From: Polaribacter sp.
Lineage (GTDB): Bacteria; Bacteroidota; Bacteroidia; Flavobacteriales; Flavobacteriaceae
DNA: 60,356 nt
Direction: 5' to 3'
NCBI GenBank assembly: GCA_029245785.1
Contig: JAQWOR010000027.1
Coordinates: forward strand, 1-60,356
How positions within the stretch are numbered: position 1 is the first letter of the stretch; each line of letters begins with the position of its first letter. The translations under genes and the position numbers were made by a program. Below are positions 44,755 through 52,697 of the stretch, piece by piece. Below the pieces are notes generated by a model. It was not told the DNA's origin, made no database searches, and saw only the letters and a list, made by a program, of their open reading frames with translations.

Positions 44755-45392
44755 TGAAGAGCTTCCAAATTGTCTAATTCTTTATAATTGTTGTTTAGTT
44801 TTTTTAACAGTTTTCCGTAGGTAACTTTATAGAAGAGCCAAAGAATAAGAAATGCAATTGGCACTACAGCAATTGTACTGATTAAGAACCCTGATAATAA
44901 GGAGTTGATATCTGTATTTAATCCTTCTGGGTTTATAACCTTTGCCAAAGTATTTGGTTTAGAAAGAAAAACAACACTTATAATAATATTTGTGATAACA
45001 AAACCCGCTAAGTTGTAATAGACATAATATTTTACGGTTTTACGAACTCGTAATATTTTATTCATTAGTCTCTTAGTGCTGTCAGTAATGCTAATGGAGG
45101 TATAGTTTTTGTAGAATAGAATTAAAAATAAAAAGATAACGACATAATGCAATAGGGTATATATTTTTAAAAACCCCATAATGTTATATTCTTTATATAT
45201 ATCCATATAGTTGTCTGGAACCATAAAACTAAGTCCCGTCCAAAAAATAAGTTCCAATATTCCAATAATAAAAATCCACTTAACTACAGAGGATGATTTG
45301 GAATGTGCCATTCTGTAAATATCAACCTTAGAAACTTTGTTGGTCTCTTCTGGTTGATTTTTCCATGTTTTTTTATAGTTTTCTAACTCCAT
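44751..45392 (-). CDS. Membrane protein of unknown function, partner of an ECF sigma factor
   Basis: A 213-residue protein with about four membrane helices (near 37-58, 75-95, 118-140 and 170-192) and a 35-residue cytoplasmic N-terminus. The first residues MELENYKKTWKNQPEE recur, in my recollection, in flavobacterial proteins encoded just after sigma factors. It starts 3 bases after the sigma gene ends, so they are translated together. It lacks the HxxxCxxC zinc motif of common anti-sigma factors. An anti-sigma role is inference from position only. Confidence 0.7.
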   Translation of the reverse strand: MELENYKKTWKNQPEETNKVSKVDIYRMAHSKSSSVVKWIFIIGILELIFWTGLSFMVPDNYMDIYKEYNIMGFLKIYTLLHYVVIFLFLILFYKNYTSISITDSTKRLMNKILRVRKTVKYYVYYNLAGFVITNIIISVVFLSKPNTLAKVINPEGLNTDINSLLSGFLISTIAVVPIAFLILWLFYKVTYGKLLKKLNNNYKELDNLEALH

Positions 45393-45395
45393 ATC

Positions 45396-45890
45396 TTATG
45401 GGTTTAATACTTTTTTTAACTTTTCCTTTGCCCTGTTCATTTTTACCCTAGCATTGACGTTGCTAATTCCCAATGTATCCGCTATTTCTTTATAAGGTTT
45501 GTCCTCTAGGTACAAGAAAATAAGCGCCTTGTCAATGTCGTTTAGTTGTTGAATTGCTTTGTATAAAGCCTTTAACTGTAGCTCTTCTGTGTCATCATAA
45601 TCCTTTGATTCAATCTTATAAATAAGAGCACTGATGTCTTGTGTTTTTACAGTTCTTGTTGATTTTCTGTATAGAGATATTGCAGCATTCAATGCCACTC
45701 GATACATCCAAGTACTAAATTTTGAATCTCCTCTAAATTTGCTGTAATTTTTCCACAATTGTATGGCAACCTCTTGAAACAGATCGTTGTGTGCATCTTG
45801 ATTGCTTGTGTAAAGTCTACAAATTTTGTGAACAATATTTTGATGCTGTTCAAAATCTGTTAAAAATTTACTTTCTAATTCTTTTTGCAC
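45396..45890 (-). CDS. ECF-type RNA polymerase sigma factor
   Basis: A 164-residue sigma-70 family protein with region 2 (about 15-85, 'DLFQEVAIQLWKNYSKFRGDSKFSTWMYRVALN') and region 4 (about 105-160, 'LEDKPYKEIADTLGISNVNARVKMNRAKEKLKK'), no region 1 or 3. It directs transcription of an unknown regulon. The membrane protein gene follows 3 bases on. It has a full consensus housekeeping promoter. Confidence 0.92.
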   Translation of the reverse strand: MQKELESKFLTDFEQHQNIVHKICRLYTSNQDAHNDLFQEVAIQLWKNYSKFRGDSKFSTWMYRVALNAAISLYRKSTRTVKTQDISALIYKIESKDYDDTEELQLKALYKAIQQLNDIDKALIFLYLEDKPYKEIADTLGISNVNARVKMNRAKEKLKKVLNP

Positions 45891-45925
45891 TCGATTGTTT
45901 TGGTTAATTCAAGGTATAAGTAGTT

Positions 45926-45956
45926 CAAAAGTACACAATGTTACAAGACTTTTCAA
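45926..45956 (-). promoter_or_regulatory. Promoter of the ECF sigma operon
   Basis: On the minus strand TTG (45954-45956), 20 bases, then TACTTTTG (45926-45933): a good match to the Bacteroidota consensus, 35 bases before the start codon. Confidence 0.7.
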
Positions 45957-46062
45957 GTATTTTACAATTCATCCTAAAAAACAGACAGTTCAGTTTGTTT
46001 TTGTTTTTCAGACTTAATTGTTGTCGCATATTTGCATCATTAATAACCTGTGCTGAACTTTT

Positions 46063-46082
46063 ATGCTGAATTTATTTCAGTA
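46063..46082 (+). repeat. 20-base repeat copy (CTGAA...TTCAG core)
   Basis: Twenty bases identical to 51487-51506, with core TGAATTTATTTCAG. It overlaps the first in-frame ATG (46082) of the DUF2141 gene, which argues that translation begins further down. Confidence 0.6.
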
Positions 46083-46108
46083 TGTTTCAGTATTCTAAAA
46101 AAGAAATG

Positions 46109-46537
46109 ATGAAAATAATTGCGGCTATTTTTGCATGTGTAGTGCTACTTCAGGCTACAGAGAAAAAGAAAATTGGTAAAGTTCTAGAAAAAAGAACTAT
46201 TACAGTTGTTGTAACAAACGTTACTTCAGATGTTGGAAATGTGAATTTTGCATTATATACGCGAGAAACATTTATGAAGCTTCCAGTACAGACTGGATCA
46301 GCAAAAATTAAAGAAGGAAAAAGCACAGTGGTTTTTGAAAATGTTGAGATAGGAGAATATGCGGTAGTTTGTTATCATGATAAGAATGATAATAATACGA
46401 TGGATTTTGAATCTAATGGCATGCCTTTAGAAGATTATGGTGCGTCTAATAATGTAATAAATTATGGGCCGCCACAATATGAGGATGCAACGTTTGAAGT
46501 TGCCGATAAAAATGTAACTTTAGAGATTAAATTTTAA
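46109..46537 (+). CDS. DUF2141 exported protein
   Basis: A 142-residue protein with a signal peptide (MKIIAAIFACVVLLQATE) and one DUF2141 beta domain: 'ITVVVTNVTSDVGNVNFALYTRE', 'FENVEIGEYAVVCYHDKNDNN' and 'GMPLEDYGASNN'. In-frame ATGs also stand at 46106 and 46082; the latter lies in a dispersed repeat. Function is unknown. It is the first gene of the LytS/2TM/LytTR cluster, with 2 bases to the kinase, which points to a role in the same response. Confidence 0.85.
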   Translation: MKIIAAIFACVVLLQATEKKKIGKVLEKRTITVVVTNVTSDVGNVNFALYTRETFMKLPVQTGSAKIKEGKSTVVFENVEIGEYAVVCYHDKNDNNTMDFESNGMPLEDYGASNNVINYGPPQYEDATFEVADKNVTLEIKF

Positions 46538-46539
46538 CG

Positions 46540-47853
46540 ATGGATACAATTACTAAAAAACTACTTCTTATTTTTTTAATTGGAACCGCTGTGTTTGTCA
46601 TTGGTACTGCCATCTATGGTGATTTTAATTTTGAGAGCGTTAATGAGTTTCTAATTAATTTTGGTTTTTTTCAACTATATGCTCTTGTGCTGGGAGGTTT
46701 GAATATGGCTTATTTTAATTATTTAGATAAAAGAGTATGGGAGGAGAAGAACACCGTAAAGCGAATTGTAGTTGGTGTTGTTGGTTCAGTAGTCTTAACA
46801 TTGATAGGTTTGTTTTTGTTAAGAATGTGTATAGAAGTCTATTATGGAGGAGTAACGTTTAATGAATTTATTGCCGAAGAGTCTATAGGTAATTATACGT
46901 TCGGATTGTGGATAACACTTACCATTGTGGTTGTTTTCCATGTGGTTTATTTTTTTAAAAAAAGTCAAGAGAAAAAAGTAACAGAATCACAAATAGTAGC
47001 CAAAACAGAATCAGCAAAATACGAATCATTAAAAAGTCAGTTAGACCCTCACTTTTTGTTCAATAGTTTAAATGTTTTAACTTCTTTGATTGGCGAAAGT
47101 CCTGTAAAAGCAGAAAACTTTACCACCAAGTTGTCAAAGATTTACCGCTATGTGTTGGAGCAAAAAAACAAAGACATTATTCCTTTAAAGGAAGAGTTGC
47201 AATTTGCAAAAACCTATATGGAGTTATTAGCGATGCGTTTTGAAGACGCCATTAGCTATACTCTACCTGAAAAAATTAGTAATTCTGAGCTAAAAATTGT
47301 GCCGTTGTCTTTGCAGTTGTTATTAGAAAACGCAGTAAAACACAATGTGGTTTCTTCTAAAAAACCATTACAAATAGAAATTTATGAAGAAGGAGGCTAT
47401 CTGGTGGTAAGCAATAATTACAATCCAAAAGAATCTTTAGGGAAAAGCACCAAGGTAGGTCTTAAAAATATTTCGGACCGCTATCGATTAATTACAAAAA
47501 AGGAAGTTTCTGTTCAAAAAGAAAACGGAAACTTTATTGTGAAAATACCATTATTAACAAAAAACATTACCATTATGAAAACAGATTACATCAATGACAG
47601 TAATAAGTATATTAGAGCTAAAAAGCGCATCGATGACCTAAAAGGGTTTTACGGAGGGCTTGTCTCGTATTGCGTAGTTATTCCATTTTTAATTTTTATT
47701 AATTACAAAACCAGTTGGGGCTACCAGTGGTTTTGGTTCCCTATGTTTGGTTGGGGATTAGGAGTCATTATTCATGCATTTACAATTTTTGGATATGGAG
47801 GCGATTGGGAGAATCGTAAGATTAGAGAATATATGAGTAAGGACGATTTTTAA
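46540..47853 (+). CDS. LytS-type histidine kinase with C-terminal 2TM domain fusion
   Basis: A 437-residue kinase. About four membrane helices lie in 8-145, followed by a His_kinase domain with phospho-accepting His171 (QLDPHFLFNSLN) and a short ATPase domain ('LLLENAVKHNVV', 'KVGLKNISDRYRLI') to about 340. From Met346 the frame continues into a complete 2TM domain (346-437: 'YIRAKKRIDDLKGFYGGL', two helices, closing DWENRKIREYMSKDDF). In relatives such domains are usually separate proteins. Signal is unknown; its partner is the LytTR regulator downstream. Confidence 0.9.
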   Translation: MDTITKKLLLIFLIGTAVFVIGTAIYGDFNFESVNEFLINFGFFQLYALVLGGLNMAYFNYLDKRVWEEKNTVKRIVVGVVGSVVLTLIGLFLLRMCIEVYYGGVTFNEFIAEESIGNYTFGLWITLTIVVVFHVVYFFKKSQEKKVTESQIVAKTESAKYESLKSQLDPHFLFNSLNVLTSLIGESPVKAENFTTKLSKIYRYVLEQKNKDIIPLKEELQFAKTYMELLAMRFEDAISYTLPEKISNSELKIVPLSLQLLLENAVKHNVVSSKKPLQIEIYEEGGYLVVSNNYNPKESLGKSTKVGLKNISDRYRLITKKEVSVQKENGNFIVKIPLLTKNITIMKTDYINDSNKYIRAKKRIDDLKGFYGGLVSYCVVIPFLIFINYKTSWGYQWFWFPMFGWGLGVIIHAFTIFGYGGDWENRKIREYMSKDDF

Positions 47854-47863
47854 AACTTAAAAC

Positions 47864-48157
47864 ATGGAAGATAAAAGAAAAATAGAAGGAGAAAAATATT
47901 TACGAGCTCAGAAAAAGGTTGAAAAAGAGAAAGAGGTTTATGTACATGCTGTCGTATTTGTTTTTGTGATGCCAATCATAATCATTACCAACTTGAAGTT
48001 TGTACCAAGATTTCATTATTTTTGGTTTACCTTATTTGGTTGGGGCATGGGGGTGTTCTTACATTGGTTAGTAGTTATTGGGTTTAAATCGTCTCTATTT
48101 GGTGAAGATTGGGAAGCTCGTAAGATTAAAGAATACATGGATAAAGATCATTTTTAA
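47864..48157 (+). CDS. Stand-alone 2TM domain protein, copy 1
   Basis: A 97-residue membrane protein made of one 2TM domain. The N-terminal helix 'YLRAQKKVEKEKEVYVHA' leads to two membrane helices (about 30-48 and 55-80) and the family ending EDWEARKIKEYMDKDHF. It is related to the fused kinase tail and to the next gene. The spacer before it (TTTTTAAAACTTAAAACATGGA) is nearly the same as that before copy 2, which marks a recent tandem duplication. The role is unknown; membrane sensing with the kinase is a guess. Confidence 0.88.
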   Translation: MEDKRKIEGEKYLRAQKKVEKEKEVYVHAVVFVFVMPIIIITNLKFVPRFHYFWFTLFGWGMGVFLHWLVVIGFKSSLFGEDWEARKIKEYMDKDHF

Positions 48158-48167
48158 AATTTAAAAC

Positions 48168-48476
48168 ATGGAACATCAATATTTAGAAGAAGAAAAGTAT
48201 TTGTCTGCAAAAAAGAAAGTAGAAAAAACAAAAGGTTTTTACTGGCATTTGTTCTGGTATGTACTTGTAAATGGGTATTTATTGGTGATGATTTATAAAA
48301 ATTTAGATGCCGACGAAAGCTTGTTTGAATATGGACATTTTTCTACAGCATTTTTTTGGGGAATTGGATTGGCTTTTCATTGGTTCGGGGTTTTTGGGAG
48401 AAACATTGTTTTTTCAAAAGATTGGGAAGATCGAAAAATGAAAGAATTTATGGACAAAGACAAATTTGATTTGTAA
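48168..48476 (+). CDS. Stand-alone 2TM domain protein, copy 2
   Basis: A 102-residue 2TM protein: helix 'YLSAKKKVEKTKGFYWHL', two membrane segments (about 25-43 and 58-80) and the ending KDWEDRKMKEFMDKDKF. It is more diverged than copy 1 in the loop between helices, which carries acidic residues (NLDADESLFEYGH). It lies 10 bases after copy 1 and 23 bases before the LytTR regulator, inside the same operon. Confidence 0.88.
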   Translation: MEHQYLEEEKYLSAKKKVEKTKGFYWHLFWYVLVNGYLLVMIYKNLDADESLFEYGHFSTAFFWGIGLAFHWFGVFGRNIVFSKDWEDRKMKEFMDKDKFDL

Positions 48477-48499
48477 ATTACAACCCCTAAAAAATAAGC

Positions 48500-49255
48500 A
48501 TGAACGTACTTATTATAGAAGATGAAAAGCCTGCTGCAAGAAGGTTGAGCAGAATGTTGGTAGATTTGGGAGTAGCAGCAGATCAAATGCTGCATTCAGT
48601 AGAAGAATCAATTCATTGGTTTCAAAACAATAAACATCCAGATTTGATTTTTTTAGACATTCAACTGTCTGATGGCTTGTCATTCGAAATCTTTGACCAT
48701 GTAACTATTTCTAGCGCTATTATATTTACAACAGCTTATGACGAATATGCCTTGCAGGCATTTAAGCTAAACAGTATAGATTATTTGTTAAAACCAATTG
48801 ATAAAGGAGAGTTAAAAGCTGCGGTAGATAAATATAAAAATCAGCAAACTCAACAATCAGAAATACATATAAATTTTGATGATATAAAAAAGTTACTAAT
48901 ACACCCTGTTGATAGAAAGTACAAAAAACGTTTTACCATAAAAGTCGGGCAACATCTTAAGGTTATTCCGGTAGATGATATTGAATGTTTTTACAGTGAA
49001 AATAAAGGAACTTATCTGCATACAACATCAAATAGAAACTACTTGTTAGATGGCGCTTTAGAACACCTATCTACAGTATTAAACCCTGAATGCTTTTTTC
49101 GAGTAAACCGAACTTTTATTGTGCGCATAGATGCAATTAAAGATATTATAGCCTATGCAAACAGTCGCTTAAAAATTGTGCTAAATTCGTACTCAGAAAC
49201 CGAAATTATTGTTAGTAGAGAACGAGTAAAAGAATTTAAAAATTGGATTGATTAA
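48500..49255 (+). CDS. LytTR-family response regulator
   Basis: A 251-residue DNA-binding regulator. The receiver domain has the acidic pocket (EDEK, 7-10), phospho-acceptor Asp53 (IFLDIQLSDG) and Lys98 region (LLKPIDKGE). A LytTR domain covers about 145-250: 'KKRFTIKVGQHLKVIPVDDIECFYSENKG', 'FFRVNRTFIVRIDAI' and 'IIVSRERVKEFKNWID'. It pairs with the LytS-type kinase of the same operon. Targets are unknown. A GTTAATGA tandem repeat lies just after its stop. Confidence 0.93.
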   Translation: MNVLIIEDEKPAARRLSRMLVDLGVAADQMLHSVEESIHWFQNNKHPDLIFLDIQLSDGLSFEIFDHVTISSAIIFTTAYDEYALQAFKLNSIDYLLKPIDKGELKAAVDKYKNQQTQQSEIHINFDDIKKLLIHPVDRKYKKRFTIKVGQHLKVIPVDDIECFYSENKGTYLHTTSNRNYLLDGALEHLSTVLNPECFFRVNRTFIVRIDAIKDIIAYANSRLKIVLNSYSETEIIVSRERVKEFKNWID

Positions 49256-49262
49256 TGCAATG

Positions 49263-49331
49263 GGTTAATGAGTTAATGAGGGAATGAGTTAATGAGAGAA
49301 TGAGTTAATGAGTTAATGGGGAAGTGAGTTC
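49263..49331 (+). repeat. Short tandem repeat (GTTAATGA-type, 8-base unit)
   Basis: About eight imperfect 8-base units alternating GAGTTAAT and GAG(G/A)GAAT, directly after the LytTR gene. The 312-base gap 49256-49566 otherwise holds only the rpsA promoter and leader. Confidence 0.75.
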
Positions 49332-49415
49332 ATATAACAATTACGACATTGATACATGGGGCTAATTGTTGGATTGAGACCTCTTTTAATTCAACTAATT
49401 TTCAATTGTTTAGAC

Positions 49416-49566
49416 TTGTCAATTTAAGAAAAAACCGTACATTTGCACTCCTTTTTACGAGTACAGATTTAAGAAAGGGTAAAAAAAAGACAATTATTAT
49501 AAATATCTCTTGGAGTTGTAATCGTTAAAAATCTGAGTAACAACAAGATACAAAGTAAGTTCAGAA
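49416..49566 (+). promoter_or_regulatory. rpsA promoter and long leader
   Basis: TTG (49416-49418), 19 bases, then TACATTTG (49438-49445) fit the consensus. The transcript would carry an untranslated leader of about 115 bases before the S1 start at 49567. Such a leader is a candidate for S1 autoregulation, but I see no strong hairpin. Confidence 0.6.
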
Positions 49567-51390
49567 ATGTCTGAAGAAGCAAAAAAAACTACTCCAGAAG
49601 TAGAAAACACACAAGAAACTGTTCAAGAAACAACTGCAGTTGTAGAAACAGTAAACCCAAAAGAATTTTTAGCAAGTTTTGATTGGCACAAATACGAAGA
49701 AGGTATTGAAGCTGTTGATGAGAAAAAATTAGCTGAATTCGAAAAAGCATTAGAAGGAACTGTAGGTTTCGTAAACGAACGTGATGTTATTGAAGGAACT
49801 GTAATAAGGTTGACTGATAGAGATGTAATTATCGATATCAATTCTAAATCTGAAGGAGTTATTTCATTGAATGAATTTCGTTACAACCCAAGCTTAGCTG
49901 AAGGAGATACAGTAGAAGTATTGGTTGACAAAAGAGAAGACAGCTCAGGTCAATTGGTATTGTCACATAGAAAAGCTCGTGTAATCAAAGCATGGGATAG
50001 AGTAAACAATGCACATGAAACAGGAGAAATCGTAAACGGTTTTGTAAAATGCAGAACTCGTGGAGGTATGATTGTAGATGTATTCGGTATTGAAGCATTC
50101 TTGCCAGGTTCTCAAATTGATGTGAAGCCTATTCGCGATTACGATCAGTTTGTAGAAAAAACAATGGAATTCAAAGTGGTAAAAATCAACCACGAATTTA
50201 AAAACGTTGTTGTCTCTCCTAAAGCACTTATTGAAGCTGATTTAGAAATTCAAAAGAAAGAAATCATTGGTCAATTAGAAAAAGGACAAGTATTAGAAGG
50301 TGTTGTTAAAAATATTACTTCTTATGGTGTCTTTGTTGATTTAGGTGGTGTTGATGGATTGGTTCATATTACTGATTTATCTTGGTCTAGAATCAATCAT
50401 CCAAATGAAATTGTTGAGTTAGATCAAAAATTAAACGTTGTAATTTTAGACTTTGATGATAATAAATCTAGAATTCAATTAGGATTGAAACAATTATCTA
50501 AACATCCTTGGGAGGCGCTAGATACTGACTTGAAAATTGGTGATAACATCAAAGGAAAAGTAGTTGTTTTAGCAGATTACGGAGCATTTATTGAAGTATC
50601 TGAAGGTGTTGAAGGATTGATTCACGTTTCTGAAATGTCTTGGTCTACACATTTACGTTCTGCACAAGATTTCGTAAAAGTAGGCGATGTTGTAGAAGCT
50701 CAAATCCTTACCTTAGACAGAGAAGAAAGAAAAATGTCTTTAGGGATGAAGCAATTACATCCAGATCCTTGGACAGATATTACAACAAAATACCCTGTAG
50801 GCTCTAAACATTCAGGTACGGTAAGAAACTATACCAATTTTGGTGTGTTTGTAGAATTAGAAGAAGGTATTGACGGATTGGTTTACATTTCTGATTTATC
50901 TTGGGTTAAGAAAATCAAACATCCATCTGATTTTGTAACTGTTGGCGATACGCTAGAAGTTGAAGTATTAGAATTGGACGTAGAAAATCGTAAATTGAAC
51001 TTAGGGCACAAGCAAACTCAAGACAATCCTTGGGATGCTCATGAAGCAACCTATGCAATCGATTCTATCCATGAAGGTACTGTGAGTGAAAAAACAGACA
51101 AAGGAGCTACCATTGCTTTTGCTGATGGAGTAGAAGGATTTGCACCTAGCCGTTATTTAGATAAAGAAGAAGGTGGTAAGCTAGCTAAAGGCGATACAGC
51201 ACAATTTAAAGTACTAGAATTTAGTAAAGAGTACAGAAGAGTTGTGGTATCTCATACGTCAATCTTTAAGGAAGAAGAAAAGAGAAATGTGAAAACAGCC
51301 TCTAAGAAATCTGCAGATGCAGAAAAAACTACCTTAGGAGACATTAGTGGTCTTGCTGCATTAAAAAAGAAAATGGAAGAAGGGAAGTAA
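49567..51390 (+). CDS. rpsA: 30S ribosomal protein S1
   Basis: A 607-residue S1 with six S1 OB-fold repeats, starting near residues 72, 152, 238, 322, 409 and 497 (for example EGTVIRLTDRDVII, EGVVKNITSYGVF, KGKVVVLADYGAF, SGTVRNYTNFGVF). The first 60 residues are acidic and low-complexity. S1 recruits mRNA to the small subunit; in Bacteroidota, which lack Shine-Dalgarno use, this is expected to matter more. The gene stands alone between its long leader and a repeat-bearing terminator. Confidence 0.96.
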   Translation: MSEEAKKTTPEVENTQETVQETTAVVETVNPKEFLASFDWHKYEEGIEAVDEKKLAEFEKALEGTVGFVNERDVIEGTVIRLTDRDVIIDINSKSEGVISLNEFRYNPSLAEGDTVEVLVDKREDSSGQLVLSHRKARVIKAWDRVNNAHETGEIVNGFVKCRTRGGMIVDVFGIEAFLPGSQIDVKPIRDYDQFVEKTMEFKVVKINHEFKNVVVSPKALIEADLEIQKKEIIGQLEKGQVLEGVVKNITSYGVFVDLGGVDGLVHITDLSWSRINHPNEIVELDQKLNVVILDFDDNKSRIQLGLKQLSKHPWEALDTDLKIGDNIKGKVVVLADYGAFIEVSEGVEGLIHVSEMSWSTHLRSAQDFVKVGDVVEAQILTLDREERKMSLGMKQLHPDPWTDITTKYPVGSKHSGTVRNYTNFGVFVELEEGIDGLVYISDLSWVKKIKHPSDFVTVGDTLEVEVLELDVENRKLNLGHKQTQDNPWDAHEATYAIDSIHEGTVSEKTDKGATIAFADGVEGFAPSRYLDKEEGGKLAKGDTAQFKVLEFSKEYRRVVVSHTSIFKEEEKRNVKTASKKSADAEKTTLGDISGLAALKKKMEEGK

Positions 51391-51399
51391 TTCTTAGCT

Positions 51400-51462
51400 T
51401 GTCATTCCTGCGCATTTATCTGCCGAACTTGTCTGCCGTGGCAGAGGTAGAAGCAGGAATCC
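51400..51462. repeat. Dispersed inverted repeat (TGTCATTCCTGC family) after rpsA
   Basis: The left arm TGTCATTCCTGCGC and right arm GCAGGAATCC match the family at 26862-26938. Inside are the perfect palindrome TCTGCCGTGGCAGA (51432-51445) and the 12-mer ACTTGTCTGCCG, shared with 33812. Confidence 0.75.
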
Positions 51463-51472
51463 ATACTTATAT

Positions 51473-51524
51473 AAAACGTCGTTGAGATGCTGAATTTATT
51501 TCAGTAAGTCAACGGCGTTTTTTT
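51473..51524 (+). terminator. rpsA terminator with a repeat in its loop
   Basis: AAAACGTCGTTGA (51473-51485) pairs with TCAACGGCGTTTT (51509-51521), with T run after it. The loop carries the 20-base repeat 51487-51506. Confidence 0.85.
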
Positions 51525-51809
51525 GTGTTATCTATCATGTTTTTAATAGGTTATTAAAAACAATTATCATTTTTATTGCGAATGTCGTTTTTTTTTTTTT
51601 ATATATCTTTATCCTGTTTTTAAGAAGTAGTTGATCATTCTTCTTTTAAACTTGCTAGCAAAAAGAAAAGAATGTTTTAAAAATTGCGCACATTCTTTTT
51701 TAAATTAAATTTTTGGAACCCCTAAACTTGGTGTAAAAACCATGTATGTTTTGTGGATGTATTATGCATTCATTTGGGAAAATCGCTATTAAATTTAAAA
51801 AAGAAAATT
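51525..51809 (+). other. Gene-free, AT-rich stretch before the S8 remnant
   Basis: Contains a poly-T run near 51588-51600 and a terminator-like hairpin (AAAAGAATG 51666-51674 with CATTCTTTT 51691-51699, then T). Nothing else is recognised. An in-frame ATG at 51753 adds residues unlike a signal peptide and was not used. Confidence 0.5.
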
Positions 51810-52400
51810 ATGAATATTAAAAAGTATATATCATTTTGGCTCATTTTATCGTTTGTTACGGTTAATGCTCAGAGCAATTATTACTATTACGAAAATCAAA
51901 AAGTATACATAAATATTGATAGAGAATATGTCAACTTGAACTCTATTAATAATTTTAACTTCCTTGCTGATTACTCTGCAAACTATATTTCAAAAACTAA
52001 ATTTATTGAGAATAATGATAGATCCTACGTTGCTACAATAAATAATGAGGCGCGAAGTAGAGTGAATTTAAAAAATTATTATTCTGAAATTAGGGTAAAA
52101 AGTTTTATTAGTAATAACATACTCAATTATACAAATTTTATTAATTCATTAAATCAAAATTCAAATACTATAAAAGTATCCCCCTGTTTTAAAACACTCA
52201 GTGGAAAAAAACTTGGTTTAACTAATAATTTTTATGTTAAGGTAAGTTCGTCTTCAAATGTTAATGCATTATATGATTATGCACAAAGTAATAATTTGGA
52301 AATAATGGGGAAAGATCCATATATGTCAAATTGGTATATATTAAGTTGTTCAAAAAACAACCCTAAAAACGCATTAGAATATGCGATATCCTGTTTATAG
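51810..52400 (+). pseudogene. S8 subtilisin-like protease remnant, propeptide only
   Basis: This 196-residue frame starts with a signal peptide (MNIKKYISFWLILSFVTVNAQ). It then matches the propeptide of Bacteroidota S8 proteases: 'NYYYYENQKVYINIDREYV', 'VSPCFKTLSGKKLGLTNNFYV' and 'NLEIMGKDPYMSNWYILSCSK', ending 'NPKNALEYAISCL' where a full gene would continue to '..NLFYE' and the catalytic domain. Asp, His and Ser catalytic blocks are all absent. The stop falls at a junction with an unrelated C-terminal fragment. It may still be secreted, but it cannot be a protease. The family call is from memory of the pattern. Confidence 0.75.
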
Positions 52401-52638
52401 ACCTATTACGCCGCCTAGAGGTTTGTATGACATCAATAAAACGAACAATCGAAGTATTTTGCCGTATTTTATGAGTCGTATGCTCTCATCATATGTTAGA
52501 ATTCCTATTTATGATTATCCTAGTACATTTGAAGTCAAATTAAGGGCTGTCAGCAATGATTGCTCACCTAGCGAATGGCTCTCTAAAACATTTCAAATAT
52601 TTGTAACACCAGGAATTATTCCAAATAAATTTGATTAA
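52381..52638 (+). pseudogene. Out-of-frame C-terminal fragment, fibronectin-III-like
   Basis: An 85-codon frame overlapping the end of the propeptide remnant in another frame. Part resembles a fibronectin type III strand pair ('FEVKLRAVSNDCSPSEWLSKTFQIFV') after a 'PITPPRGLYDINKTNN' domain start, as found near the C-terminus of secreted flavobacterial proteases. It has no signal peptide. I read it as the far end of the same ancestral gene after loss of the catalytic domain, with a frame change at about 52385. Confidence 0.55.
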
Positions 52639-52697
52639 ATCAATTTCAAAAAAACATTATAAAACAACGAAATAATAACACAAAAAATCATACAATA

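Noticed and set aside
46021..46035. Promoter for the DUF2141/LytS operon at CATATTTG
   Set aside because: It misses the first T of TAnnTTTG and has no clear TTG at the right distance; left uncalled.
49263..49331. CRISPR array
   Set aside because: Units are only 8 bases and contiguous, with no spacers and no cas genes.
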